From an uncultured Microbacterium sp. (lineage in GTDB: Bacteria > Actinomycetota > Actinomycetes > Actinomycetales > Microbacteriaceae), in contig NZ_CANKZA010000001.1 in NCBI RefSeq assembly GCF_947488465.1, positions 558,001 to 622,000 on the forward strand: a DNA stretch of 64,000 bases. The letters are read 5' to 3'. Of the stretch, positions 15,959 to 23,555 are shown piece by piece (positions within the stretch are counted from its first letter, which is position 1; every line of letters begins with the position of its first letter). The notes under the pieces are model-generated. The model saw only the letters and a list, made by a program, of their open reading frames with translations. It searched no databases and was not told the origin of the DNA. Both the position numbers and the translations under genes were made by a program.

Positions 15959-16558
15959 ATGGACCTCAACAACGCCGAACGCGAGCGTAACCGCCGCAAC
16001 AATGGTGAGTTCGGCGCGCGTGACCACACCGCACCCGAGGCTGAGCTCGTCACCGCACCGCCACGTGTTTCTGCCGCTGAAAGACGTCGCGCTGCACGCC
16101 GTGAGCGCGCCGGCGATGGGCCGTTCGCCGAAGCCATCTACGACATCGACGGTGCCCCTGTCACCATACCCACCCGTGCGGCCGGCCGCACGATCGTCGG
16201 CGCCTCTGCGATCCAGGGGGTGATGGACGGTCCGATGGACGGTTACCGGGTTGTCGTGTACGCCGATGGCACCACCGGTCAGGTCCCCGAATCAGAGCTT
16301 GAGCGCGACCTGCCCCCGCTCCCCGGACCGCGTGACGAGAACGTTGCGGTGGTCCAGACGAAAGCGACCCAGCTGCAGCCGGGCGACATCGTCGTCGGCA
16401 TCAGCGATGATGGGCCCACGTACCGGCAGGTTCTCACCAGCTGCGACCACATCGCGATCAACGACGGTTTCCGCAGGCGGGTCGACGTCGTCTTCGCCGA
16501 CTCCCCCGACGCGTTCGCCACGTACCAGAACGTTGACGTGGAGATTGTCGAGCGCTGA
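15959..16558 (+). CDS. Hypothetical protein
   Basis: 199 aa, not recognised as an enzyme. The N-terminus NNAERERNRRNNGEFGARDH resembles a motif seen at the start of many uncharacterised proteins in actinobacterial accessory regions. The rest is hydrophilic with short beta-rich segments (YRVVVYADGTTGQVPESELE, GDIVVGISDDGPTY). There are no membrane segments or cysteine motifs. ATG at 15959 is preferred. The frame is open back to an ATG at 15836, where GATAAT lies 7 nt upstream, but that stretch has low third-position GC and looks non-coding. Confidence 0.6.
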   Translation: MDLNNAERERNRRNNGEFGARDHTAPEAELVTAPPRVSAAERRRAARRERAGDGPFAEAIYDIDGAPVTIPTRAAGRTIVGASAIQGVMDGPMDGYRVVVYADGTTGQVPESELERDLPPLPGPRDENVAVVQTKATQLQPGDIVVGISDDGPTYRQVLTSCDHIAINDGFRRRVDVVFADSPDAFATYQNVDVEIVER

Positions 16559-16647
16559 CTCAGGCTCCGCGCGAAGCTCACGCAGTGGGACGGTTAGGCC
16601 GGTCGATATGCTCGGCTCACACCCCTGAACCAGCAAAGAGGCGCTTC

Positions 16648-17154
16648 ATGACCCGCACAATCGCAACAGCCGTTTTGCCCGTGGCTCTCATCACGATGCT
16701 CGCCCTCAGCGGGTGCGCGGGAGGAAGCGACCCAGCGCCGACAACTCCCCCTCCTGCCGCAGAGGTATCGACACCCGCCGAGTCGAGTACCCCCACCGAG
16801 GCTGAGACCCCCACCGCACCGGTGTCGGACATTGAGGCATCTGTGGCGGCCTTCACCGCGGCACTCGACGAGCTCGGCATCGAGCACAGTGAACCGGTCC
16901 GAGCAGAAGTCGGCTTGTCAGGAGCGAAAGCGCGCTTCGATATCACCGTCAACGGATACGACGCTGGAATCAACGTCTTCCCCGACGAGGAGACGCTTAG
17001 CACCTGGGGTGAGGCCAGCGACTCGTTCGGAGGAATCTACGTGTCGTACGGGAACGCGGTCCTGACACTGAACTCAAGTGAAGGCATCGCCAACTCTGCA
17101 GAGATCGCACCGCAGATCGCAGCCGCGGTCGGCGGAGAAGCGCACGGCGTTTAG
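16648..17154 (+). CDS. Predicted lipoprotein, unknown function
   Basis: 168 aa. A lipoprotein signal ends at the lipobox ALSGC, followed by a Pro/Thr/Glu-rich linker (about residues 25-60) and a compact C-terminal domain of about 100 residues (SVAAFTAALDELGIEHSEP to AEIAPQIAAAVGG) with no recognised family. Expected on the outer face of the membrane after Lgt processing. The ATG has AAAGAGG 6 nt upstream and a TATGCT -10-like box at 16607-16612. It converges with the PARP gene. Confidence 0.8.
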   Translation: MTRTIATAVLPVALITMLALSGCAGGSDPAPTTPPPAAEVSTPAESSTPTEAETPTAPVSDIEASVAAFTAALDELGIEHSEPVRAEVGLSGAKARFDITVNGYDAGINVFPDEETLSTWGEASDSFGGIYVSYGNAVLTLNSSEGIANSAEIAPQIAAAVGGEAHGV

Positions 17155-17179
17155 ACGCAGGCGATGACGCTGCGGCGGG

Positions 17180-18508
17180 TTAGAACTCCACGAGCCAGGA
17201 CAGTGACACCTGCATCGGGTCTTCGACGATCGCTTCGTGGTTGCGGAGACCGGAGACGAGTTCCGGGAGCGCGTTCGTCGAGTTGAACGCCTTGCCGTTC
17301 TCATCGGCGAGAGGCCGACGGTACCCGTAGCCGATGTTGCCCTTCGGGCGGTACTCGTACCCCATCGCTGTCTCGGTCAGGAACATGAACGTCGACGCCG
17401 ACCGTCCGCCTCCCCACAGGCCCGCACTGTACCGGAGGGACTTCGAGGCGCTCCTGCTGAGGTAGACGCCGTCGCCGAACATCCTGCCAGCGATATGGAT
17501 GGACGTCCCACGGGTAGGAGGGACATACAGTCCCTTCTGCAGAATGGACAGGACGTTCGCCGCTCCCGTGCCGTGCCACAGCTTCTGAACGTTGCGGACC
17601 CGCGCGCGAGCCGCGTCAACCTCCGCGCCGTGGCGGCGGTCCTCGAGGCGGTAGACGTACTTCGGTGCGTAGGTGCTGACATCCCGGTGAACGCTTTGCT
17701 TCGTGGTGTGGAAGCGGCCGACGACCATCTCGTACTCGTCCGTCCCCTCTTCGAGGCGGTGAACCCGGTAGCGGAAGAAGTCCTCGTCAACGGAGGTATC
17801 CCCCGTCTCCGCGGCAACTGCTGCCCGGCGAGCGGCATCCGCGTACGATGCAGAGGATTCGAGAGCGTCAAGAAGCTCCTGTTGCTGCTCGAGGGAGGTG
17901 CTACGGGTCAGCCACCCCGCAGCCCATCCCCTCCCCTCGGAGACGGGGATGGCGTGCGGGACAAGCCGCAGGTACTGCTCGGTCAGCGGCGCGCGCCCGG
18001 GCCCTTCCGGCTCCCTTGCGATACGGGCAAGGAGCACCCGTGCGTCGGCGACCGCGGTCGGTGTGATGACGCCCAGCGCGGTGCGGGCCTGGCCGGACGT
18101 GTCGACGGAGATCATTCCACCGGTGGATGCCATCAGATTGTGCTTGTTCGCCGCGACAAGACGGTCTACGAGGGTAGTGACGACCTTGTCGGTGCTGCCG
18201 CCGGCGAGAGATGCGGCAGCGGTGTCGCGGAGCTGTGTCTGGGTGGCGGCTGCGGAGTTGGTGCCCGTAGTGTCGGCAACCTGGACGCGGGTGTAGCCCT
18301 TCTTCGTCTTGTCGGCGAAGATCTTGTCGAACCGGCTCCTGCCGCCCTGCTCAACCTGGGTCTGACCGGTGAGCCCAGCGCCGTCTCGAACGCGGCCCCA
18401 CAGCTTGTGCACGGAACCGTCCGCGTGAAGCCGGAGACGGTAGAACTTGTTGCTGTTCGCGCCCGATTCCACGTAGACGAGGAGGGCTTCATCCACGACA
18501 TTCGACAT
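17180..18508 (-). CDS. Bacterial poly(ADP-ribose) polymerase with WGR domain
   Basis: 442-aa protein with the complete layout of a DNA-dependent PARP. A WGR domain (residues 8-80, motif KLWGRVRD at W37-G38-R39) comes first. An all-helical part (about 110-240) follows that resembles the PARP regulatory domain. The C-terminal catalytic domain carries the ADP-ribosyltransferase triad: H312 in LWHGTGAANVLSIL, Y349 in MFGDGVYLS and E425 in NHEAIVEDPMQVSL. Glu at the last position is the polymerising type. Predicted to transfer ADP-ribose from NAD+ to proteins or nucleic acid ends, possibly in DNA repair or defence; the role is inferred. ATG at 18508 has AGAAGAG upstream. It is divergent from a 92-aa gene, and no glycohydrolase lies nearby. 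Confidence 0.85.
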   Translation of the reverse strand: MSNVVDEALLVYVESGANSNKFYRLRLHADGSVHKLWGRVRDGAGLTGQTQVEQGGRSRFDKIFADKTKKGYTRVQVADTTGTNSAAATQTQLRDTAAASLAGGSTDKVVTTLVDRLVAANKHNLMASTGGMISVDTSGQARTALGVITPTAVADARVLLARIAREPEGPGRAPLTEQYLRLVPHAIPVSEGRGWAAGWLTRSTSLEQQQELLDALESSASYADAARRAAVAAETGDTSVDEDFFRYRVHRLEEGTDEYEMVVGRFHTTKQSVHRDVSTYAPKYVYRLEDRRHGAEVDAARARVRNVQKLWHGTGAANVLSILQKGLYVPPTRGTSIHIAGRMFGDGVYLSRSASKSLRYSAGLWGGGRSASTFMFLTETAMGYEYRPKGNIGYGYRRPLADENGKAFNSTNALPELVSGLRNHEAIVEDPMQVSLSWLVEF

Positions 18509-18668
18509 AACTCTTCTATGCGCAGCCGGCCTGTGTTTGTGCGACAGAAATGGGGTGTCAGCGGCAGTAACCGCACGGTGTTTCCCGCACGGGCTAAATC
18601 GAGATTCGGCTCCACGCCGCGCATGGAGGAGATGCGCGATCCCATTCGGCAGCGCAGAAGGAGCACCC

Positions 18669-18947
18669 ATGTCCCTCGCCTATGTCCACGAGCGCCTCGA
18701 CGAGATGTGCGCACGCGTGCAGCGTGAGGCCAATTCGCACGCGGACCGCATCATCTTGTCGATGGATGAGTATGCCGAAATATCTCTGAGCGAGCAGGGC
18801 GCCTTCTACCGTCGTCACGGGGAGTGGGGCCCGGCCCAGCACCCCTACTCCCGGTGGGAGATGAGCCGGATCGTCTTCCCCCGCATGATGGCGGACCTCG
18901 ACGCCCTCGGCACGTCGCGTAATCATGCCGACCCCTGCGGTGGCTAG
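18669..18947 (+). CDS. Small hypothetical protein divergent from the PARP gene
   Basis: 92 aa, hydrophilic, with no membrane segment and no recognised family. It begins MSLAYVHERLDEMCARVQRE, predicted mostly helical, and ends in a loop with a single Cys. The ATG has a strong ribosome-binding site, AAGGAG, 7 nt upstream, which supports it as a real gene. It shares a 160-bp divergent intergenic region with the PARP gene, so the two may be co-regulated. Confidence 0.6.
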   Translation: MSLAYVHERLDEMCARVQREANSHADRIILSMDEYAEISLSEQGAFYRRHGEWGPAQHPYSRWEMSRIVFPRMMADLDALGTSRNHADPCGG

Positions 18948-19019
18948 GATTCACATACGCGACCGCGCATACAGATGAGAGGCCGGTTGGCCGAACCCCT
19001 ACCTGTTTGGAGCTCGACC

Positions 19020-19550
19020 TTGAAAAAACTGACCCTCGCGACTGTCGCGGTCGCCGCTGTCCTGGCCCTCGCCGGCTGCTCGTCAGGCGCGCCGGACGCC
19101 GCCCCGACCGAGACCAAGGCCGCGGCCGAAGCCACGGAGGCATCCACCCCGACCGCTGAGCCGACCGTCGATGCTGCACCGGTCGTGGACCCGCCCGCAT
19201 GCTGGACCTACCCGCTCCCCGATGTTCCCATCAACGCTGTCACCGACCAGTCCGGCAGTGAGGTGCCCACCTGCACTGTCATCACTCACAACAGTCAGCC
19301 GGTCGCTGAGGGTGACGCGTGGATCGACGCCCTCGTCGCTCAGGGATGGACCGCCGGTGAGCAGTTCGTGAACGGGACAGACATCAAGCGCATCGCCGTC
19401 GACCCGAACGCCACGATCGACGCGACCACAGGTGGTGTTACCGCATCTGGCGACTTCCAGATGGCTACCTACACCATCATCAAGGGCACGGGCGATCAGA
19501 TGTCGTGGGCCCTGTTCGACGTGTCCAAGACTTCCCTCGGCAACGGGTAA
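19020..19550 (+). CDS. Predicted lipoprotein, unknown function
   Basis: 176 aa from a TTG start. A KKLTLATVAVAAVLALAGC signal with lipobox LAGC is followed by an Ala/Thr/Glu/Pro-rich linker and a globular domain (about residues 60-176) that contains two cysteines (PPACWTYPLP, VPTCTVITHN). Function unknown. The TTG is preferred over an upstream ATG because it gives a standard signal peptide directly and has GGAG about 8 nt upstream. A TAGGAT box at 18946-18951 could be its promoter. Confidence 0.78.
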   Translation: MKKLTLATVAVAAVLALAGCSSGAPDAAPTETKAAAEATEASTPTAEPTVDAAPVVDPPACWTYPLPDVPINAVTDQSGSEVPTCTVITHNSQPVAEGDAWIDALVAQGWTAGEQFVNGTDIKRIAVDPNATIDATTGGVTASGDFQMATYTIIKGTGDQMSWALFDVSKTSLGNG

Positions 19551-19760
19551 CTGGCGTTGCAGAAGAGGAGTGCTGGTAGACATTTTTGTGCTCGTCTCAG
19601 TGAGGAGCGCCGGGGTTGGGCTCGCCGAACACCCTGCGGCCAGTCTCATGTCACAGAAGAGGATGCGGGCCACTCATGAGGGCACGCCGTTCTTTGCTGG
19701 AAGGTCGGCCATTATGAACACCGGCCTCACAAGATTTACGATCGGGAAACCCACAGTCGC

Positions 19761-19766
19761 TATGCT
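19761..19766 (+). promoter_or_regulatory. Possible -10 box of the cutinase-VWA gene
   Basis: TATGCT lies 57 nt upstream of the ATG at 19823, with a ribosome-binding site in between. The 270-bp gap 19551-19822 otherwise shows nothing recognisable. Confidence 0.35.
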
Positions 19767-19822
19767 CTGGAAAGTCGCATTTCGAACTGAGGCCTTTGGC
19801 CGCCACTGGGGAGTTGGATTCA

Positions 19823-22303
19823 ATGCGTTTGTTTGCTGGGGTTCGCGTAGGCGTGACGATGTTCGCCGCTGCATTGCTTGTCGGGGGCGTCTCTCTCATG
19901 TCGCCTACGCCGGCAGCCGCTGCCGAGACGGGGGAGTGCGTACCAGTTGCGGTACTAACTTTCCGTGGGTCGGGAGAGAAGAACGTCAAGGAGGATGCGA
20001 CGACACACGCCGGCTCCAGGCAGACATACGGGTCCGGTGCTCTCGTCACAAATGGTTGGGAGGGGAACACCCTCAGGAAGTTGTTGCACGCGTTCTCAGT
20101 GACAACGAACTCCTCCTGGCCGGCGGGTTTCTCACCCGAGAAGGTCCCCGTGATTGGTATTGGGTACGACGGGTCGACCGGCTACCCCGCGATCAATATT
20201 GATGACAACCTCGGTACGGACATCTTCAAGAAGCTCATCGCTTCGTCCCTTGCAGGCGCTGAATATGCCGAGACCGCTATCGACAAGTTCGAGAAGTCGC
20301 AGCCCAAGGGCTGCGACACCAAGTACATCGCGGCTGGGTACTCTCAGGGCGCAATGGCAGCACGCAGCATCGCCGACATGAACAATGACGTTATCGGCGT
20401 CATCGACTTCGGCGACCCCTATCAGATGCCTGGTGCACCGGCCATTGAAGGCGATACCGAAGGTGAAGGGATCGTTCGCAGTTTTCTCACGGGCGACGGT
20501 AAGGACATTGTCGACGCCTTCTACTCCTCCGTCGACCATCAGACAACAATCTGCCACGACCAGGATCCGATCTGCTCGTACAGCTGGCTGTGGGGCATCG
20601 GTGGTTTGATCGCCAACATCGACCCGCACCTGACCTACATGAGTGTCGGCGACGAAGCTACCCGCAAAGGGAAAGAGCTCGCGGATCTAGCAGCCGAGCA
20701 GTGGGCGCGCGGAACAACACCCACGCCCGCACCACGCAAGGCGATGGATGTCGTCTTCGCCATCGACACCACCGGGTCCATGGGTAGCTATATCGATCAG
20801 GCGAGGATGACGGCACGAACCGCCGCGAGCAAAGTGTTCGGCTCAGCGCGAGATGGACGAGTAGGCCTGGTCGAGTACCGCGACTACGGCGACGATTTCA
20901 TCGCACAGACGGTCGTGCCTTTGACAAGTGACACGGAGCAGTTCTACGCGGGCCTGGATGGGCTATATCCCGCCGGGGGAGGGGACTGGGAAGAAGCGGT
21001 TGTCTCCGGCGTCTTCGAGGCAGTGCGCGCAGACTGGAACGAGTCTGCGTCACGGAGCATCATCGTTATTGGCGATGCGCCCGGACACGATCCAGAAGTC
21101 GGCACCGAGTACACCTTCTCTCAGATGGCCGACGTTCTGTCCGGCGCTGCACCCGTCCCTGGACCGTGGTCACCGATGCTGCGACGTAGCTCTCCGGATA
21201 TGGGAGAAAGCCGCGATCAGGCACCTGGATATCGTCCAGAGGGCACCGGCTCCCTGGGTAGCGAGATGAGCATGCTCAGCGCACGGCAACTCCCTGCTGT
21301 GGCAGCTGCCGCGGCAGGGAGCAGCATCTCCATCTATGGGCTCTCCTCGGTGCCGGAGCTCTCCGCGCAGCTTGAACCCATTGTCACCGCTACGGGGGGT
21401 CAGCTTCTCCCGATTGAATCCTCTGACGCGGTGGGCGATCTGATCCTTGCTGCCATCGACGACGCCTCCGCGGCGCCGGAGGCGTCTCTCGACTTCGCGG
21501 GAGTGCCGATCACCGGGTTCCCCGTTGTGTTCAGCGCACGCGGGAGCAATGTAGCTGAACTACCTACGACCTATGAGTTCGACTTTGACGGCGACGCGAT
21601 TTTCGAGGTGATCAGCGCTGAGGCCGTTGTTGAGCATGTGTATCCGCTCGCGGGTACCTATGAACCGTCCGTCCGCGTCACCGACGGCCGTGGCCGAACC
21701 TCGACCGCAGCCGTGACCATCAACGTCCTTCCGGAGGGGACCGCGACCGTTCAGGTGCCAGATCCGTCTAACACGGCGACGGCACTCGAGTACGCCACCT
21801 TGTCGTCACCTTCGATGACAGTCGGGGCGCCCGCTCTCTTGACTGTTGCCGACCCTCTTTCAGAAGGCGAGCGAGTCGGCGCAAGGCTGGTGCTGGCAGG
21901 AGAACAGGACCCGTGGATGGAACCTGCCGTCACCGCATTTGAGGTGCCCACCACTGGAACCTCGGCCGCCGCTACGATCCCGCCCGGAGTCTCCCCGGGG
22001 TCATACGACTTGCTCGTGTTCACTGACCGTGGACGACACGCCGTTCTACCGCTTGTCGTAGAGGAGGCCGCACCGGCTGGTGGCGGGTCATCTCCTTCGC
22101 CGACCCAGCCAGCCCCGTTGCCGCAGGCCGGAGGAGTCCCTGAACCTGCTGCCGTCTCCGTCCAGCCGGCGTCTGCCCGCACCCTGTCAGCCACAGGAGG
22201 TTCGGCCGACTGGTTGCCTCACCTGGTCGCCGGCGGCGGGCTGCTCGTTCTCTTCGGTGCCGTTCTGATTGCCCGTGTTCGTCGTCACCCGAGTAAGGGG
22301 TAA
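19823..22303 (+). CDS. Secreted cutinase-like / VWA / PKD surface protein
   Basis: 826-aa multidomain exported protein. A signal peptide (residues 1-34, ending PTPAAAA) leads into a cutinase-like serine hydrolase with S174 in AAGYSQGAM, D248 in CHDQDPIC and H269 in DPHLTY. A von Willebrand A domain follows with MIDAS motif DTTGSMGSY (D315 onward) and downstream acidic residues. Later there is a PKD-like Ig domain (about 550-635, YEFDFDGDAIFEV, YPLAGTYEPSVRV). The C-terminus has a Pro-rich stretch, LSATGG near residue 788, a transmembrane helix and a basic tail, like a sortase or membrane anchor. Predicted to hydrolyse esters and bind ligands at the cell surface; the substrate is unknown. ATG 19823 has GGGAG upstream. 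Confidence 0.8.
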   Translation: MRLFAGVRVGVTMFAAALLVGGVSLMSPTPAAAAETGECVPVAVLTFRGSGEKNVKEDATTHAGSRQTYGSGALVTNGWEGNTLRKLLHAFSVTTNSSWPAGFSPEKVPVIGIGYDGSTGYPAINIDDNLGTDIFKKLIASSLAGAEYAETAIDKFEKSQPKGCDTKYIAAGYSQGAMAARSIADMNNDVIGVIDFGDPYQMPGAPAIEGDTEGEGIVRSFLTGDGKDIVDAFYSSVDHQTTICHDQDPICSYSWLWGIGGLIANIDPHLTYMSVGDEATRKGKELADLAAEQWARGTTPTPAPRKAMDVVFAIDTTGSMGSYIDQARMTARTAASKVFGSARDGRVGLVEYRDYGDDFIAQTVVPLTSDTEQFYAGLDGLYPAGGGDWEEAVVSGVFEAVRADWNESASRSIIVIGDAPGHDPEVGTEYTFSQMADVLSGAAPVPGPWSPMLRRSSPDMGESRDQAPGYRPEGTGSLGSEMSMLSARQLPAVAAAAAGSSISIYGLSSVPELSAQLEPIVTATGGQLLPIESSDAVGDLILAAIDDASAAPEASLDFAGVPITGFPVVFSARGSNVAELPTTYEFDFDGDAIFEVISAEAVVEHVYPLAGTYEPSVRVTDGRGRTSTAAVTINVLPEGTATVQVPDPSNTATALEYATLSSPSMTVGAPALLTVADPLSEGERVGARLVLAGEQDPWMEPAVTAFEVPTTGTSAAATIPPGVSPGSYDLLVFTDRGRHAVLPLVVEEAAPAGGGSSPSPTQPAPLPQAGGVPEPAAVSVQPASARTLSATGGSADWLPHLVAGGGLLVLFGAVLIARVRRHPSKG

Positions 22304-22662
22304 AGCACGAACACCAGCAGCATCGCGACGAGATACCCTGCGAACCCAATCGCGAGTACCGCCACGACGCGAAGGATGTGGCTGGCGACCGAGGCCTTTA
22401 CCCGAGGGCTTCCGGGCGCGCGCCACAGGAAGTATGCACAGGTCGCCATAAGCGCGAGCGGCACGGACCACAGGAAGACAAAGACTCCGATGTCGCCCAA
22501 TGAGCCAAACGTGAGCGAACCAATTCTGAGAGGCGCTGAAAGATGACCGCCTGTAGCTGTCGAAAGAGCGGACAAAAGCGGCCACCCCAGTAGTGCCAGG
22601 CACCATACAAGGATAAGTAGGACAAAAACGCTACGTGACGCTCTCGCAGTTTGTCTAGACAC
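22285..22662 (-). CDS. Small membrane protein, unknown function
   Basis: 125 aa with about four predicted transmembrane helices (VFVLLILVWCLALLGWPLL, the DIGVFVFLW region, ALMATCAYFLW and GYLVAMLLVFVLYPLLG). No family is recognised. The GTG start has GGGGAGC 5 nt upstream. Its 3' end overlaps the end of the converging cutinase-VWA gene by 19 bp. Confidence 0.6.
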   Translation of the reverse strand: MSRQTARASRSVFVLLILVWCLALLGWPLLSALSTATGGHLSAPLRIGSLTFGSLGDIGVFVFLWSVPLALMATCAYFLWRAPGSPRVKASVASHILRVVAVLAIGFAGYLVAMLLVFVLYPLLG

Positions 22663-22859
22663 CGATGCTCCCCGGGTTTTCTCAGTCCTACCTGTTACGC
22701 ATCTATGCGCTTACAGTGCGCTGAGACAGCTTTTCGTGGCTAGCGTAACGGTTTAGGCCCGTCAGATTTTTCTGCGACCGGGGAGGAATACTGAGTGTTC
22801 ACGTTAGGTGAAACTCGGGCTAGTAAAACGCCGATAATGCACATTATGTCAGAACCGCT

Positions 22860-23132
22860 GTGTGGGAAGAAGCGCTCTGGCGAGGCGCCCTTCTGGCTCG
22901 ATTGCGTGGAGCGTATGGCGCGACCGGCGCCGTGCTCATCTCGTCAGTGGGTTTCGCGGCTGTGCACTTCTATGCGATTCCGGATGGGTGGGCCGGCGTG
23001 GCCCTGACAGGGCTCTTTGCTGTCGGCGCGGCCACCTTGTCGTTGTACCTGCGAGGGCGAATCTGGGCTGGTGTCGGGGCGCACATCGTCGCAGACTTCG
23101 TTCTACTCGGGTATCTACTGAGACTATGGTGA
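22860..23132 (+). pseudogene. CPBP-family intramembrane protease remnant
   Basis: About 90 codons match the core of a CPBP (CAAX protease/bacteriocin-processing) membrane protein: EEALWRG (EExxxR motif), FAAVHF (FxxxH motif) and AHIVADF. The transmembrane helices that normally precede the EE motif are missing, and the same frame has stops at 22809, 22821 and 22824. A strong ribosome-binding site GGGAGGAAT sits before a GTG at 22795, but in a different frame. It is best read as a 5'-truncated remnant, although a minimal protein from the GTG at 22860 cannot be excluded. Confidence 0.55.
23125..23130 (+). promoter_or_regulatory. -10 box of the 127-aa gene (leaderless)
   Basis: TATGGT, then 6 nt, then ATG at 23137. 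This is the same spacing as at the other leaderless starts in the window. Confidence 0.45.
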
Positions 23133-23136
23133 CCAC

Positions 23137-23520
23137 ATGAATCAACAGTTCGACGAGATCGTGCAATACCTTCGCGTGCAGCTAGCGGGTAGAGGAGACG
23201 TGATCGTGGGAGATAAACAAGTTGCTCTCGTCCCCCGTGGGGAGGGTCTGGTTATCGCCCTCAGCGCGTGTGACGAAGACAGCTTGTTAATTCAGACTGG
23301 CTCTGGTCTTCGAATCGGCGTCGGCATCGACCACCCTACGAGCGCTGATGCTTTGGCCGCACCCATCATCGCGATTGTAGATGGACGGCTCGTCGAGCAC
23401 CTGCCGCCGACCTTCACTCTAGACATCGGTGGGGGCGCTTCGCTCAGCACACGTCAGCCAGACGACGCCACTGCCGTTCCTCAACCCGCGTGGGGCCGAT
23501 CATCATCGCTTCGGGCGTGA
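23137..23520 (+). CDS. Hypothetical protein
   Basis: 127 aa, acidic, with no signal peptide or membrane segment. It starts MNQQFDEIVQYLRVQLAGRG. The middle (VALVPRGEGLVIALSACDED) looks alpha/beta, and the last 20 residues look disordered. No family recognised. The start is supported by a TATGGT box 6 nt upstream rather than by a ribosome-binding site. It lies between a protease remnant and the RCC1-like gene. Confidence 0.5.
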   Translation: MNQQFDEIVQYLRVQLAGRGDVIVGDKQVALVPRGEGLVIALSACDEDSLLIQTGSGLRIGVGIDHPTSADALAAPIIAIVDGRLVEHLPPTFTLDIGGGASLSTRQPDDATAVPQPAWGRSSSLRA

Positions 23521-23555
23521 GCTCAATGCCGCGCTGTCTGTCAGGACACTGACGC

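Noticed and set aside
19551..19822. Gene in the 270-bp gap before the cutinase-VWA gene
   Set aside because: Open frames there run into the next gene in the wrong frame and show no recognisable protein sequence. Only a TATGCT promoter-like box was kept.
22795..23007. 70-codon frame with an excellent ribosome-binding site
   Set aside because: The translation (Cys, Arg and Pro rich) lacks any domain and overlaps the clear CPBP remnant in another frame.
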